Program-made: the position numbers and the translations under genes | Part shown: positions 1-5,338 of the stretch, piece by piece | Layout of the letters: every line of letters starts with the position of its first letter | How positions within the stretch are numbered: position 1 is the stretch's first letter | DNA from: Bacteroidota bacterium | GTDB lineage: Bacteria > Bacteroidota > Ignavibacteria > Kapaibacteriales > UBA2268 | DNA: 5,338 nucleotides | Assembly: GCA_022708005.1 (NCBI GenBank) | Contig: JAKIZN010000136.1 | Span: 1-5,338, forward strand | Reading direction: 5' to 3' | Notes under the pieces: generated by a model | Database searches by the model: none | What the model was told of the DNA's origin: nothing | Seen by the model: the letters and a program-made list of their open reading frames with translations, nothing else

Positions 1-2047
1 TGCCCTCTATGGCAATAACCCTATTGTTTGCATCGAATACGGGGAATTCTGTTACTTCTATCCATCTAAGCGAACCATCTTTATGCTTTGATTCTAGTAG
101 GTATGTAGGCTTTTTTATGCCTTCTGCTGCCGAATTGGTAAAAGCTAATGCTAATTTATTTTGTGGGCTGTCTACCAATGTACCGCCGTAATTTGGTTTA
201 TTAAGCAACTCTTCAGGCTGGTATCCCAAAACTTCTGTAACTGAAGAAGATAAAAATGTGAATCTGTGATTTAAATCTTCGCGATGTAGGAAATACTCAC
301 CGCTAATATTTTCTATAAGCTGCTTATACTTGGCTTCAATATTTTGCAGTGCTGTCCTTTCGGACAAGTCTATAGCTATTCCTATAGCGCCAGTGATGTT
401 ATAGCCAACAATAGTTGGTATAAGCAATCTTTCAAAATTAAATGTTCTCCCAGATTTATCAATAGGCACAAGTTCCCGAACCGTTTCGCCCGCAAGCGCT
501 TTCTTATGCGAACTTATCCAACTACTTTTCACTTTTTCGCTAAGAGGTATTTCGTCAACCGTCTTGCCAATACAATCGCCCCAAAATTCTATGGAGCCTC
601 TATTTTGATATATAAATCTACTATCGGAATCTATTGTCCAGAAATTAAATGGGAGATTTTCGACTATAGTCTTAAAAAGAGTTTCGCTTTCTTTTAGTGC
701 TTGCTCTGCCTCTTTGCGCTCGGTAATGTCTCTGCCGACTCCGATAATATACTCAATTTCGTTGTTACTATTTAATACTGCAGTATCAATCCACGCAATC
801 CATCGCCAGCCTATAGCTGTGTCAGCACGCTGTTCAACGTAACAGCTATATGGCTCTCTGTAAAGCTTTTTCATTTCTTCTATAGTTTTTGAGCGGTCGT
901 CTTCATGAACCAATAGCATAAACTGCTTGCCTATAAGTTCATCTTCAGATTTACCGAATAGCTCGCAATATGAATCACTTACATATAAAAGACATTGATT
1001 TTTGTCTACTTTTACGATTAAATCGCTAACATTCTCTACTAGCAATCTATATTTTTCTTCGCTTTCCGCTACTTTTCGTTCGCTTTCTTTTCTTCGTGTA
1101 ATATCTCGAGAGACGCCAACCAATCCTATTACATCGCTTGAGCCATTTTTGACAAATGAAATTCTTGCTTCGACATTGATTTTGGTCCCATCTTTTCTAT
1201 ATTCCTCTGTTTCGATAATCCGCCATTGACTGCTCGCAGGACTTTGATTTTCGATCTCCCCTTTGATTAGCGCCATTGCCTTATTATAAGACTCTTCTGA
1301 CATCAACTTAGATAGAGGAAGAGCTTTAAATTCTTCGACCGAATAGCCATAAAAATTGATTACCGATGGGCTGACATATTTCACTTTAAAGTTAGTGTCT
1401 GAGAACCAAATGACATCAACGCTATTAGATGCAATAAGCTCATACCGTTGGTTACTATCTTGAGCGTCTTTCATCAGCCTTATGTTGTCGCTGCGGGATC
1501 TCAATATGCTTCCAGATAGCACTGTCGCAAGCGGATAGAAAACAATAGTTGTCAGGGCGACTACCTCAAAAGCCTTCGCTCTTGATGCCGATGGAAGCAA
1601 GAACATTAGTAGCACCATAGCAATATGAGCGGTAAGCCCCAAAAGATATATTGAAAGAGTATTTATTTTGATTTTTTTTGCTGAGGCGTAGTAGTGGAAA
1701 AGTAAGCCAATAATTACAGAAGAAGTTATAACAGACGTTCCAATAATTGCGCCGTGTCCGCCAATTGAAATTCTATATATGGCGGACATTATCCCAGCAA
1801 CCACAGCAGGCAAAGGTCCAAAGAATAAGCCGCACAAGCTTAAAACGACAGACCTACCGTCGAAAATCAAGCCCGGCTCAAGGACAAATGGATCCATCAT
1901 ACCAACAATTGCTACTATGCCAAAAAGTATGCCTTGAGCGAGTTTGCCCGTAGTTCTATCTCGTGTCCACTTGTTTTCGAGCAAGCCCGACACAGCGCTG
2001 AGCGCCACAAGTATACTCAGATTACGTAATATGTCAATGACTATCAA
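1..2047 (-). CDS. Membrane sensor with LytS/YhcK-type 5TM receptor domain and multiple PAS domains (C-terminus beyond window)
   Basis: The frame is open from a TTG at 2047 to the left edge: 682 residues, no stop. Residues 1-185 hold about five or six hydrophobic helices (roughly 6-23, 37-58, 66-92, 98-120, 130-151, 159-183). The signature DGRSVVLSLCGLFFGP (63-78) followed by YRISIGGHGA (91-100) matches the 5TM receptor domain of LytS/YhcK-type sensors. Cytoplasmic PAS domains follow at about 199-318, 330-443, 453-563 and 571-682. PAS1 and PAS2 close with the usual boundary motifs SRDITRRK (313-320) and GRDITERK (438-445); PAS3 closes with a weaker IDLSERT (559-565). PAS4 is cut just before its end. 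Such proteins sense a membrane or cytoplasmic signal and normally pass it to a histidine kinase, GGDEF or similar output domain, here outside the window. The TTG start is chosen because TGAGG lies 8 nt upstream and the next in-frame ATG (residue 50) would remove the first helices. The ligand is unknown. Confidence 0.9.
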   Translation of the reverse strand, partial: MIVIDILRNLSILVALSAVSGLLENKWTRDRTTGKLAQGILFGIVAIVGMMDPFVLEPGLIFDGRSVVLSLCGLFFGPLPAVVAGIMSAIYRISIGGHGAIIGTSVITSSVIIGLLFHYYASAKKIKINTLSIYLLGLTAHIAMVLLMFLLPSASRAKAFEVVALTTIVFYPLATVLSGSILRSRSDNIRLMKDAQDSNQRYELIASNSVDVIWFSDTNFKVKYVSPSVINFYGYSVEEFKALPLSKLMSEESYNKAMALIKGEIENQSPASSQWRIIETEEYRKDGTKINVEARISFVKNGSSDVIGLVGVSRDITRRKESERKVAESEEKYRLLVENVSDLIVKVDKNQCLLYVSDSYCELFGKSEDELIGKQFMLLVHEDDRSKTIEEMKKLYREPYSCYVEQRADTAIGWRWIAWIDTAVLNSNNEIEYIIGVGRDITERKEAEQALKESETLFKTIVENLPFNFWTIDSDSRFIYQNRGSIEFWGDCIGKTVDEIPLSEKVKSSWISSHKKALAGETVRELVPIDKSGRTFNFERLLIPTIVGYNITGAIGIAIDLSERTALQNIEAKYKQLIENISGEYFLHREDLNHRFTFLSSSVTEVLGYQPEELLNKPNYGGTLVDSPQNKLALAFTNSAAEGIKKPTYLLESKHKDGSLRWIEVTEFPVFDANNRVIAIEG

Positions 2048-2055
2048 TACGCAGA

Positions 2056-2060
2056 CCTCA
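2056..2060 (-). promoter_or_regulatory. Ribosome binding site supporting a TTG start of the PAS sensor
   Basis: On the minus strand TGAGG ends 8 nt before the TTG at 2047. The same AGG-type core precedes both plus-strand genes with a 7-nt spacer, so this spacing is typical for this genome. An in-frame stop (TAA) lies 10 codons upstream of the TTG with no ATG or GTG between, so the TTG is the best available start. An out-of-frame ATG at 2061-2059 overlaps this site and opens only a 5-codon frame. Confidence 0.6.
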
Positions 2061-2125
2061 TAGAGTAGTATTTTTTATAATAGCCTTCAATATAAATTAC
2101 GAAATCAGCTTAATTTTATTTCATT

Positions 2126-2154
2126 AAAAACCACTCAAAAACCACTCAAAAACC
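2126..2154. repeat. 11-bp tandem direct repeat upstream of the sensor gene
   Basis: The unit AAAAACCACTC occurs exactly at 2126-2136 and 2137-2147, and a third partial copy, AAAAACC, follows at 2148-2154. On the sensor's strand this reads GAGTGGTTTTT. The repeat lies about 80-110 nt upstream of the TTG start. A period of one helical turn places the same sequence on the same DNA face, as seen at sites of OmpR/PhoB-type response regulators. That role is inferred; slipped-strand duplication of a short motif is the simpler alternative. Confidence 0.7.
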
Positions 2155-2330
2155 GCATCATACATAACTTATTCATATTTATATGGTTTAGCAATTTTCA
2201 TAAAAAATACAGCGTTGGCATTGCAAATTGCAGCAAATAAAAGCGTGCAAGAACTGAAAGTATCGTGTAACCCGTTGGTAACAGCAACGTAATGTGGAAA
2301 TAATCTGACAGTGTCAATAAATTTCAACAA

Positions 2331-3824
2331 CTATTCTATCTTTATCATTCGCGATATGAAGAAGCCATCGGTGCCAAATAAGTGTGGATAAAATGTAAAT
2401 TTATAGTTATCTTCGAGCTCTGCGATAGCAATTCCATATTTGTCAAATGCGTTAGAAAGGCTATCGGGGGCAAATTCGTGTTGGTTCTCTAAAAATTTTT
2501 CAACTACCGCATCATTTTCTTGTGGCATAATCGAGCAAGTAGCGTAAATCAATACGCCGCCAATATTTAAATATTGAGAATATTCGCTTAATATTTGATA
2601 TTGCAAGTTCGACATTTTTTCGATTAAGCGACTTGTAGTTCTATATTTTTTCATTGGCTCGCGGCGCAAAGTTCCCATACCGCTGCAAGGTGCATCGATA
2701 AGGATAGCGTTAAATGCTCGTCGTTTGAAATATTTTACATTTTCATCTTTGACTATAGGCTTATTTTTGCTATCGATTAGGTAAGTTCGTATTGACTGCA
2801 ATCCAGCGTTTTGCGCTCGTTTAGGAAGCTCTTTCAGCCGCATTAGCTCTTTGTCGGTAGCGATGATTCGCCCTGAATCGTTTTGAAGAGTAGCCAAATG
2901 TAAGGACTTTCCGCCGGCGCCTGCGCAAGCATCTAATATCACCCAGTTTTCGCTTGGCGCCATTGCATAAGCTACGAGCTGACTTGCTTCGTCCTGAATT
3001 TCGATAGCACCAGTTTTAGCTAGCGGGTGCTCGCTTAGATATATCCTATGTGAAAGGTTGTAGGCAGCAGGCGAGAGCGAGCATTTAGTTAGTTCAACGC
3101 CATTTTCTTTTAAAGATGCGGCTACTTGCTCAGCTTTTTTCGATAGGCTGTTGATGCGAATTGTAATAGGCGCCGATTTAGTAAAAGCAGCAGCAAGATT
3201 AAAAATATTTGCAATAGATAGGCTCGTGAATTGTAATAAATTATTAATAATCCAGTCTGGAAAAGAATATAGTATTATGCTGTATTGATAATTAGTTATG
3301 TTAAATTTACTATTTTCATTAATCTCATTTAAAGATGAATTATAAATTAATTCAAATAAATATAACAAATTATTTGTCCAATTATTTATATCTAATTGCG
3401 TCCATTCACAATAACCTTGCATAGTTTGTTGAAAGGTTGAAACAATCGAGCCTGAGTCATTGATTTGCTTTTTATTGATGAACTGCTCAAGCTGGACTTC
3501 GCCTGCGAAGTAATCTATTTGGGTAGCTGCATAAAAAGCAATGAGTATGGCAGAAAAATCTTTTGGCTTGGAGTTGAGTTTTTCGTTCTTTGATATGCTT
3601 TCTAATAGTTTATCTGTATTTGGAAAATTCTCTGCGATATAATCAAAGAGAGTCATATTTCGCAAATAAAAAAACAGCAGATTTAGTATAAATCGGCGAT
3701 CGTTGCTTCCCAAGCTCTTTTTAGACTTTAAAAAATTAGCAGCGACCTTATCGGTCGGGGCTGGATTTCTTCTTGCAATATTGAGCAGCAAGCCCGTAGT
3801 ATCGATTAGTCCAATTAAATTCAT
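2331..3824 (-). CDS. RsmB/NOP-family SAM-dependent RNA (cytosine-C5) methyltransferase
   Basis: This 497-residue cytoplasmic enzyme should transfer a methyl group from S-adenosylmethionine to C5 of a cytosine in RNA, most likely 16S rRNA. Residues about 7-60 resemble the NusB-like N-terminal region of RsmB, including SLGSNDRRFILNL (37-49). The linker has PDWIINNL (189-196) and the motif RINSLSK (223-229). The Rossmann catalytic domain follows: IQDEASQL (276-283), SAM-binding motif I DACAGAGGKSLHLA (298-311), ATDK (322-325), motif IV DAPCSG (377-382, Cys380) and motif VI ATCS (428-431, Cys430). In this family the ATCS cysteine forms the covalent RNA adduct and the DAPC cysteine helps release it; both are present. 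The tail GTDGFFISRMIK (484-495) is the usual C-terminal motif. It is longer than E. coli RsmB (429 residues), chiefly through an Asn-rich stretch around 115-180. The start is the only ATG after an upstream in-frame stop; no strong Shine-Dalgarno sequence is seen. The exact target cytosine cannot be told from sequence, so no symbol is given. Confidence 0.93.
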   Translation of the reverse strand: MNLIGLIDTTGLLLNIARRNPAPTDKVAANFLKSKKSLGSNDRRFILNLLFFYLRNMTLFDYIAENFPNTDKLLESISKNEKLNSKPKDFSAILIAFYAATQIDYFAGEVQLEQFINKKQINDSGSIVSTFQQTMQGYCEWTQLDINNWTNNLLYLFELIYNSSLNEINENSKFNITNYQYSIILYSFPDWIINNLLQFTSLSIANIFNLAAAFTKSAPITIRINSLSKKAEQVAASLKENGVELTKCSLSPAAYNLSHRIYLSEHPLAKTGAIEIQDEASQLVAYAMAPSENWVILDACAGAGGKSLHLATLQNDSGRIIATDKELMRLKELPKRAQNAGLQSIRTYLIDSKNKPIVKDENVKYFKRRAFNAILIDAPCSGMGTLRREPMKKYRTTSRLIEKMSNLQYQILSEYSQYLNIGGVLIYATCSIMPQENDAVVEKFLENQHEFAPDSLSNAFDKYGIAIAELEDNYKFTFYPHLFGTDGFFISRMIKIE

Positions 3825-3857
3825 AGAAATTTCAAAAGTGTGAGTTTAAAATAAATA

Positions 3858-3865
3858 CAAAGATA
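3858..3865 (-). promoter_or_regulatory. Candidate -7 element of the methyltransferase promoter
   Basis: On the minus strand the octamer TATCTTTG matches the Bacteroidota -7 consensus TAnnTTTG exactly. It ends 33 nt before the methyltransferase ATG, which would give a short leader of roughly 25-30 nt. No TTTG -33 element stands at the expected spacing (about 19-21 bp further upstream), so the match is half a promoter in AT-rich DNA and could be chance. Confidence 0.35.
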
Positions 3866-3946
3866 ATTAAAATTATATTTTTTTATTTGCATATTAAATA
3901 TAAATCGCTTATTTTTATGTTGCAGTATAAAGAGATAATCCGCAAA

Positions 3947-3969
3947 TTAATTTATATTATGTAAATTAA
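3947..3969. repeat. Perfect inverted repeat, 8-bp arms, 7-bp spacer
   Basis: TTAATTTA at 3947-3954 and TAAATTAA at 3962-3969 are exact reverse complements around a 7-base spacer. The arms contain only A and T, so an RNA hairpin would be weak; a dyad for a DNA-binding protein is possible. It lies about 120-145 bp upstream of the methyltransferase start and about 290 bp upstream of the secreted-protein start. Chance is a real alternative at this base composition. Confidence 0.45.
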
Positions 3970-4108
3970 GCCGATATCTTTTAAGATTTTTATATACATT
4001 AAATATAATATCAATAATCATGTGTCAAATAGATGCAGCAAATGCGTATTTTTTTTAGATAAAAGTTTTTTTACTTGATTTTTTTGTTTTATATTTATAA
4101 ATGTGTTG

Positions 4109-4129
4109 AACTGTTTTTTGAAAAAAGTT
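4109..4129. repeat. Imperfect palindrome with T6-G-A6 core
   Basis: The core TTTTTTGAAAAAA (4114-4126) is a perfect palindrome around one G. Outer arms AAC (4109-4111) and GTT (4127-4129) extend it with a 2-base bulge on the left. It sits about 27-47 bp upstream of the candidate promoter at 4156-4164, where UP-element-like A/T tracts or an activator site would be expected. Four T residues follow at 4128-4131, so it resembles a weak hairpin terminator, but no plus-strand gene precedes it. Confidence 0.4.
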
Positions 4130-4155
4130 TTATGAAAATGTAGCTAAATGCTATG

Positions 4156-4164
4156 TGGTATGAT
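4156..4164 (+). promoter_or_regulatory. Candidate extended -10 promoter of the secreted-protein genes
   Basis: TGGTATGAT matches an extended -10 element (TGnTATAAT) with one mismatch. No -35 hexamer is evident at 17 bp spacing, which extended -10 promoters can tolerate. Transcription would begin near 4170 and give a leader of about 88 nt containing the inverted repeat at 4178-4198. An alternative reading, the Bacteroidota -7 motif, is only approximate here (GATTTTTG at 4162-4169). Confidence 0.35.
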
Positions 4165-4177
4165 TTTTGCTTTAATT

Positions 4178-4198
4178 AACTATTTATAAATAATAGTT
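4178..4198 (+). repeat. Inverted repeat in the leader of the T9SS-sorted protein gene
   Basis: AACTATT (4178-4184) and AATAGTT (4192-4198) are exact reverse complements with a 7-base spacer. An overlapping 12-bp palindrome, TATTTATAAATA, lies at 4181-4192. It stands about 50 nt before the ribosome binding site and downstream of the candidate promoter, so it could be an mRNA hairpin or an operator. Stem stability would be low because only one pair per arm is G-C. TTTT follows directly, which gives a faint resemblance to an attenuator. Confidence 0.5.
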
Positions 4199-4246
4199 TT
4201 AGCAATATAAATATTGAAAGAAATTACACATATTGTTAATAAATTT

Positions 4247-4253
4247 AGAGGAG
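4247..4253 (+). promoter_or_regulatory. Ribosome binding site fixing the ATG start at 4259
   Basis: AGAGGAG lies directly upstream of the ATG at 4259, with 7 nt between AGAGG and the ATG. This selects the ATG over an in-frame TTG at 4214 that would add 15 residues before the signal peptide, and it places the Lys-Lys signal-peptide start at residue 1. Confidence 0.75.
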
Positions 4254-4258
4254 CCAAG

Positions 4259-4843
4259 ATGAAAAAAGCTCTGTTTTACTTGTTTTTGGTAACAATGCTC
4301 GCTGCAGGCTCTATTGCAACTTATGCCCAAGATGCGAAGATACGCAAGCAAGTCGTAACTTCGGGTGGTATGGTTGGAGTCGTATCGGGCGATGTTAAAA
4401 TGTCGGGCGCGTTTGGTCAGACAGCAATCACTAAACGGACAGTGATGGAGTCCGAGCTTGTAGTTGGACCTATTGTCCATCAAGGTTTTTGGGTACCCGA
4501 GGCTACTATTACAAGCGTAGAGGAGCCAAGATTTACTTATAATTCGCTCATTTCGAACTATCCTAATCCAGTTAATAATGTTACAACTTTTAAGTATGAG
4601 CTCGAGAGTAATGCTTTTGTAACATTGCGAGTTTTCGATATGGTAGGCAATCAAACTATTGTATTTAACGATGTTTTCCAGAGTGCAGGCGAGCAGACAT
4701 TCCAATGGACTGCCCGCAACGATAGCGGAGTTGATTTGCCGAGCGGTTCATATATTTATGAATTAACCGTTCAGCCGGCAGAGAGAACGGGAGCGACTTC
4801 GTCACCATATTCTTTGCGCAATGTTATGGTTATAGTGAAATAA
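4259..4843 (+). CDS. Small secreted protein with T9SS type A-like C-terminal sorting domain
   Basis: This 194-residue exported protein begins with a signal peptide: MKK, a hydrophobic core to about residue 20, and a likely cleavage after TYA (21-23). Residues about 31-78 form a short Gly-rich beta module, from VVTSGGMVGVVSG through GAFGQ (50-54) to HQGFW (74-78). Such SGG...GQ...GFW modules occur in secreted proteins of Ignavibacteria/Kapabacteria-like bacteria. Residues about 95-194 resemble a T9SS type A sorting domain: NYPNPVNNVTTFKY (100-113), LRVFDMVGNQ (123-132), the AGEQTFQW turn (143-150), LPSGSYIYEL (160-169) and a terminal NVMVIVK. In this family the domain directs the protein through the outer membrane, with removal or surface anchoring. 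No enzyme motif is seen, so a structural or adhesive role is the best guess. The gene probably starts an operon with the next one, 65 bp downstream. An FlgD-like Ig fold without T9SS function is the main alternative. Confidence 0.85.
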   Translation: MKKALFYLFLVTMLAAGSIATYAQDAKIRKQVVTSGGMVGVVSGDVKMSGAFGQTAITKRTVMESELVVGPIVHQGFWVPEATITSVEEPRFTYNSLISNYPNPVNNVTTFKYELESNAFVTLRVFDMVGNQTIVFNDVFQSAGEQTFQWTARNDSGVDLPSGSYIYELTVQPAERTGATSSPYSLRNVMVIVK

Positions 4844-4908
4844 TCACGAAATATAAATGATTAGTAAAAAATATATATTTTTGTTTTATTAAAATTAGAG
4901 GTCTCAAT
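4844..4908 (+). promoter_or_regulatory. Short intergenic gap with ribosome binding site for the next gene
   Basis: TTAGAGG at 4895-4901 precedes the ATG at 4909, with 7 nt between AGAGG and the ATG, the same spacing as in the upstream gene. The gap also holds a 16-bp all-A/T palindrome (4867-4882) followed by T-rich sequence. It lacks G-C pairs and is too weak to call a terminator, so read-through from the upstream gene is expected. Confidence 0.6.
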
Positions 4909-5338
4909 ATGAAGAGATTACTTTCAATTTTTGTTGTCCTTCTTGGGTTAATGCTTGCTACCGAGAGCTATGCAGAAGCACCCAAGTTGATAACATTTCA
5001 GGCTCAGCTTGTCGATAGCCGGACAAATGCTCCTTTGGACGGCAATATTCCTATTTCTTTTGAAATTTATGAATCAGAAACAGGCGGCTCAGCTCTATGG
5101 GTAGAGCATAACAACGTGAGCGTCGAAAATGGGTTCATAAATGTTTATCTTGGTGGGAAAACACCTTTTCCATCTTATATGAAGTTCGATAAGCAGTACT
5201 ATGTGCAAATAACAGTTAATGGCAAAGCATATCCAAGAACGCCATTAACATCTGTTCCTTATTCTATGTATGCAACAACAGCAGATACATCTGATTTTTC
5301 GTATCTCGCTGCTACTGTTGTTGACGGAGCAATTACTC
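4909..5338 (+). CDS. Secreted surface or tail-fibre-like protein, N-terminal part (C-terminus beyond window)
   Basis: The frame is open from the ATG at 4909 to the right edge (143 residues plus one base). A signal peptide covers residues 1-22, with likely cleavage after SYA. Residues 25-125 form a beta-rich domain widespread in secreted proteins of environmental bacteria: PKLITFQAQLVDS (25-37), ISFEIYESETGGSALWVE (49-66), VENGFINVYLGG (72-83), YYVQITVNGK (97-106) and PRTPLTSVPYSMYATTADT (109-127). After it, TVVDGAIT (136-143) looks like the first of the VDGAIT-type repeats that often follow this domain, before coiled-coil or endosialidase-chaperone ends. That continuation is not visible. The family is usually annotated hypothetical or tail fibre domain-containing. 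It is probably exported and displayed with the upstream T9SS-sorted protein. Whether this protein also has a sorting domain cannot be seen. Start choice is supported by the ribosome binding site and the signal peptide. Confidence 0.82.
   Translation, partial: MKRLLSIFVVLLGLMLATESYAEAPKLITFQAQLVDSRTNAPLDGNIPISFEIYESETGGSALWVEHNNVSVENGFINVYLGGKTPFPSYMKFDKQYYVQITVNGKAYPRTPLTSVPYSMYATTADTSDFSYLAATVVDGAIT

Larger units (their letters stand above)
2048..2330. other. Spacer between methyltransferase and PAS sensor genes
   Basis: This 283-bp stretch has no credible coding frame. Both flanking genes are on the minus strand, so it is the downstream region of the methyltransferase and the leader region of the sensor. 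It contains an 11-bp tandem repeat (2126-2154) and two perfect 11-bp palindromes with a single central base: TGCAA-A-TTGCA at 2222-2232 and TGACA-G-TGTCA at 2306-2316. A weak stem, CGTTG/CAACG, lies at 2273-2289. No GC-rich hairpin with a U-run was found after the methyltransferase stop, so no terminator is called. The length suggests the sensor has its own promoter, but no convincing promoter was identified. Confidence 0.6.
3825..4258. other. AT-rich divergent intergenic region
   Basis: This 434-bp region lies between the minus-strand methyltransferase and the plus-strand secreted-protein genes and should hold promoters for both. It is strikingly AT-rich with repeated T-tracts (4049-4056, 4066-4072, 4079-4085, 4114-4119). 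Three inverted repeats (3947-3969, 4109-4129, 4178-4198) and two promoter candidates are listed separately. No credible gene was found: the longest ATG frame I noticed in the middle, at 4020-4058, has 12 codons and no ribosome binding site. No tRNA-like or riboswitch-like fold was recognised. Confidence 0.7.

Noticed and set aside
9..1953. Several plus-strand open frames of 60-117 codons
   Set aside because: They lie antisense to the sensor frame, which is open for all 682 codons and shows clear receptor and PAS motifs. Their translations show no recognisable domain.
2273..2289. Stem CGTTG/CAACG as terminator of the methyltransferase gene
   Set aside because: The 5-bp stem is too short and no U-run follows on the minus strand.
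4020..4058. A 12-codon ATG frame that could be a leader peptide
   Set aside because: It has no ribosome binding site, ends in a T-tract and sits upstream of the candidate promoter.
4049..4126. Phased T-tracts giving intrinsic DNA curvature
   Set aside because: Tract centres are spaced about 16, 13 and 34 bp apart, not in register with the helical repeat.
4214..4258. TTG start at 4214 for the T9SS-sorted protein
   Set aside because: It would put 15 charged residues before the signal peptide and ignore the AGAGG placed correctly for the ATG at 4259.
4199..4705. Minus-strand open frame of 168 codons
   Set aside because: It is antisense to the signal-peptide and T9SS-sorted gene, has no ribosome binding site and is low-complexity with many Cys and Asn. 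It is a shadow frame.
4867..4882. 16-bp A/T palindrome as a terminator between the two secreted-protein genes
   Set aside because: It has no G-C pair, so the RNA hairpin would be unstable; AT-rich composition explains it.

Overview
This AT-rich window most likely comes from a member of the Bacteroidota/Chlorobiota/Kapabacteria/Ignavibacteria (FCB) group. The main reason is a small secreted protein ending in a type IX secretion system (T9SS) type A-like sorting domain. Its neighbour carries an N-terminal domain that is common in secreted proteins of these lineages. A LytS/YhcK-type receptor joined to a chain of PAS domains also fits. The lineage is inferred from protein style; no rRNA or other taxonomic marker is present.

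Layout: positions 1-2047 (minus strand) hold the N-terminal 682 residues of a large membrane sensor: a 5TM LytS/YhcK-type receptor domain, three complete PAS domains and most of a fourth. The frame runs off the left edge, so the output domain (histidine kinase, GGDEF or other) is not visible. It appears to start at a TTG codon. A 283-bp spacer (2048-2330) follows, with an 11-bp tandem repeat and two small perfect palindromes. Positions 2331-3824 (minus) encode a complete RsmB/NOP-family RNA cytosine-C5 methyltransferase with both motif cysteines intact.

A 434-bp, very AT-rich, non-coding region (3825-4258) separates this minus-strand pair from two plus-strand genes. It carries several inverted repeats and candidate promoters facing both ways. 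Positions 4259-4843 encode a 194-residue exported protein with a signal peptide, a short Gly-rich beta module and a T9SS-like C-terminal domain. After a 65-bp gap, 4909 to the right edge holds the start of a second exported protein whose N-terminal domain is typical of large surface or tail-fibre-like proteins. The two share an almost identical ribosome binding site and are probably co-transcribed as a cell-surface pair.

No rRNA, tRNA, CRISPR array, insertion sequence or phage integration site was seen. Nothing here clearly amounts to a new system. The most useful leads are the architecture and TTG start of the truncated sensor, the 11-bp periodic repeat upstream of it, and the small secreted pair with its structured leader.
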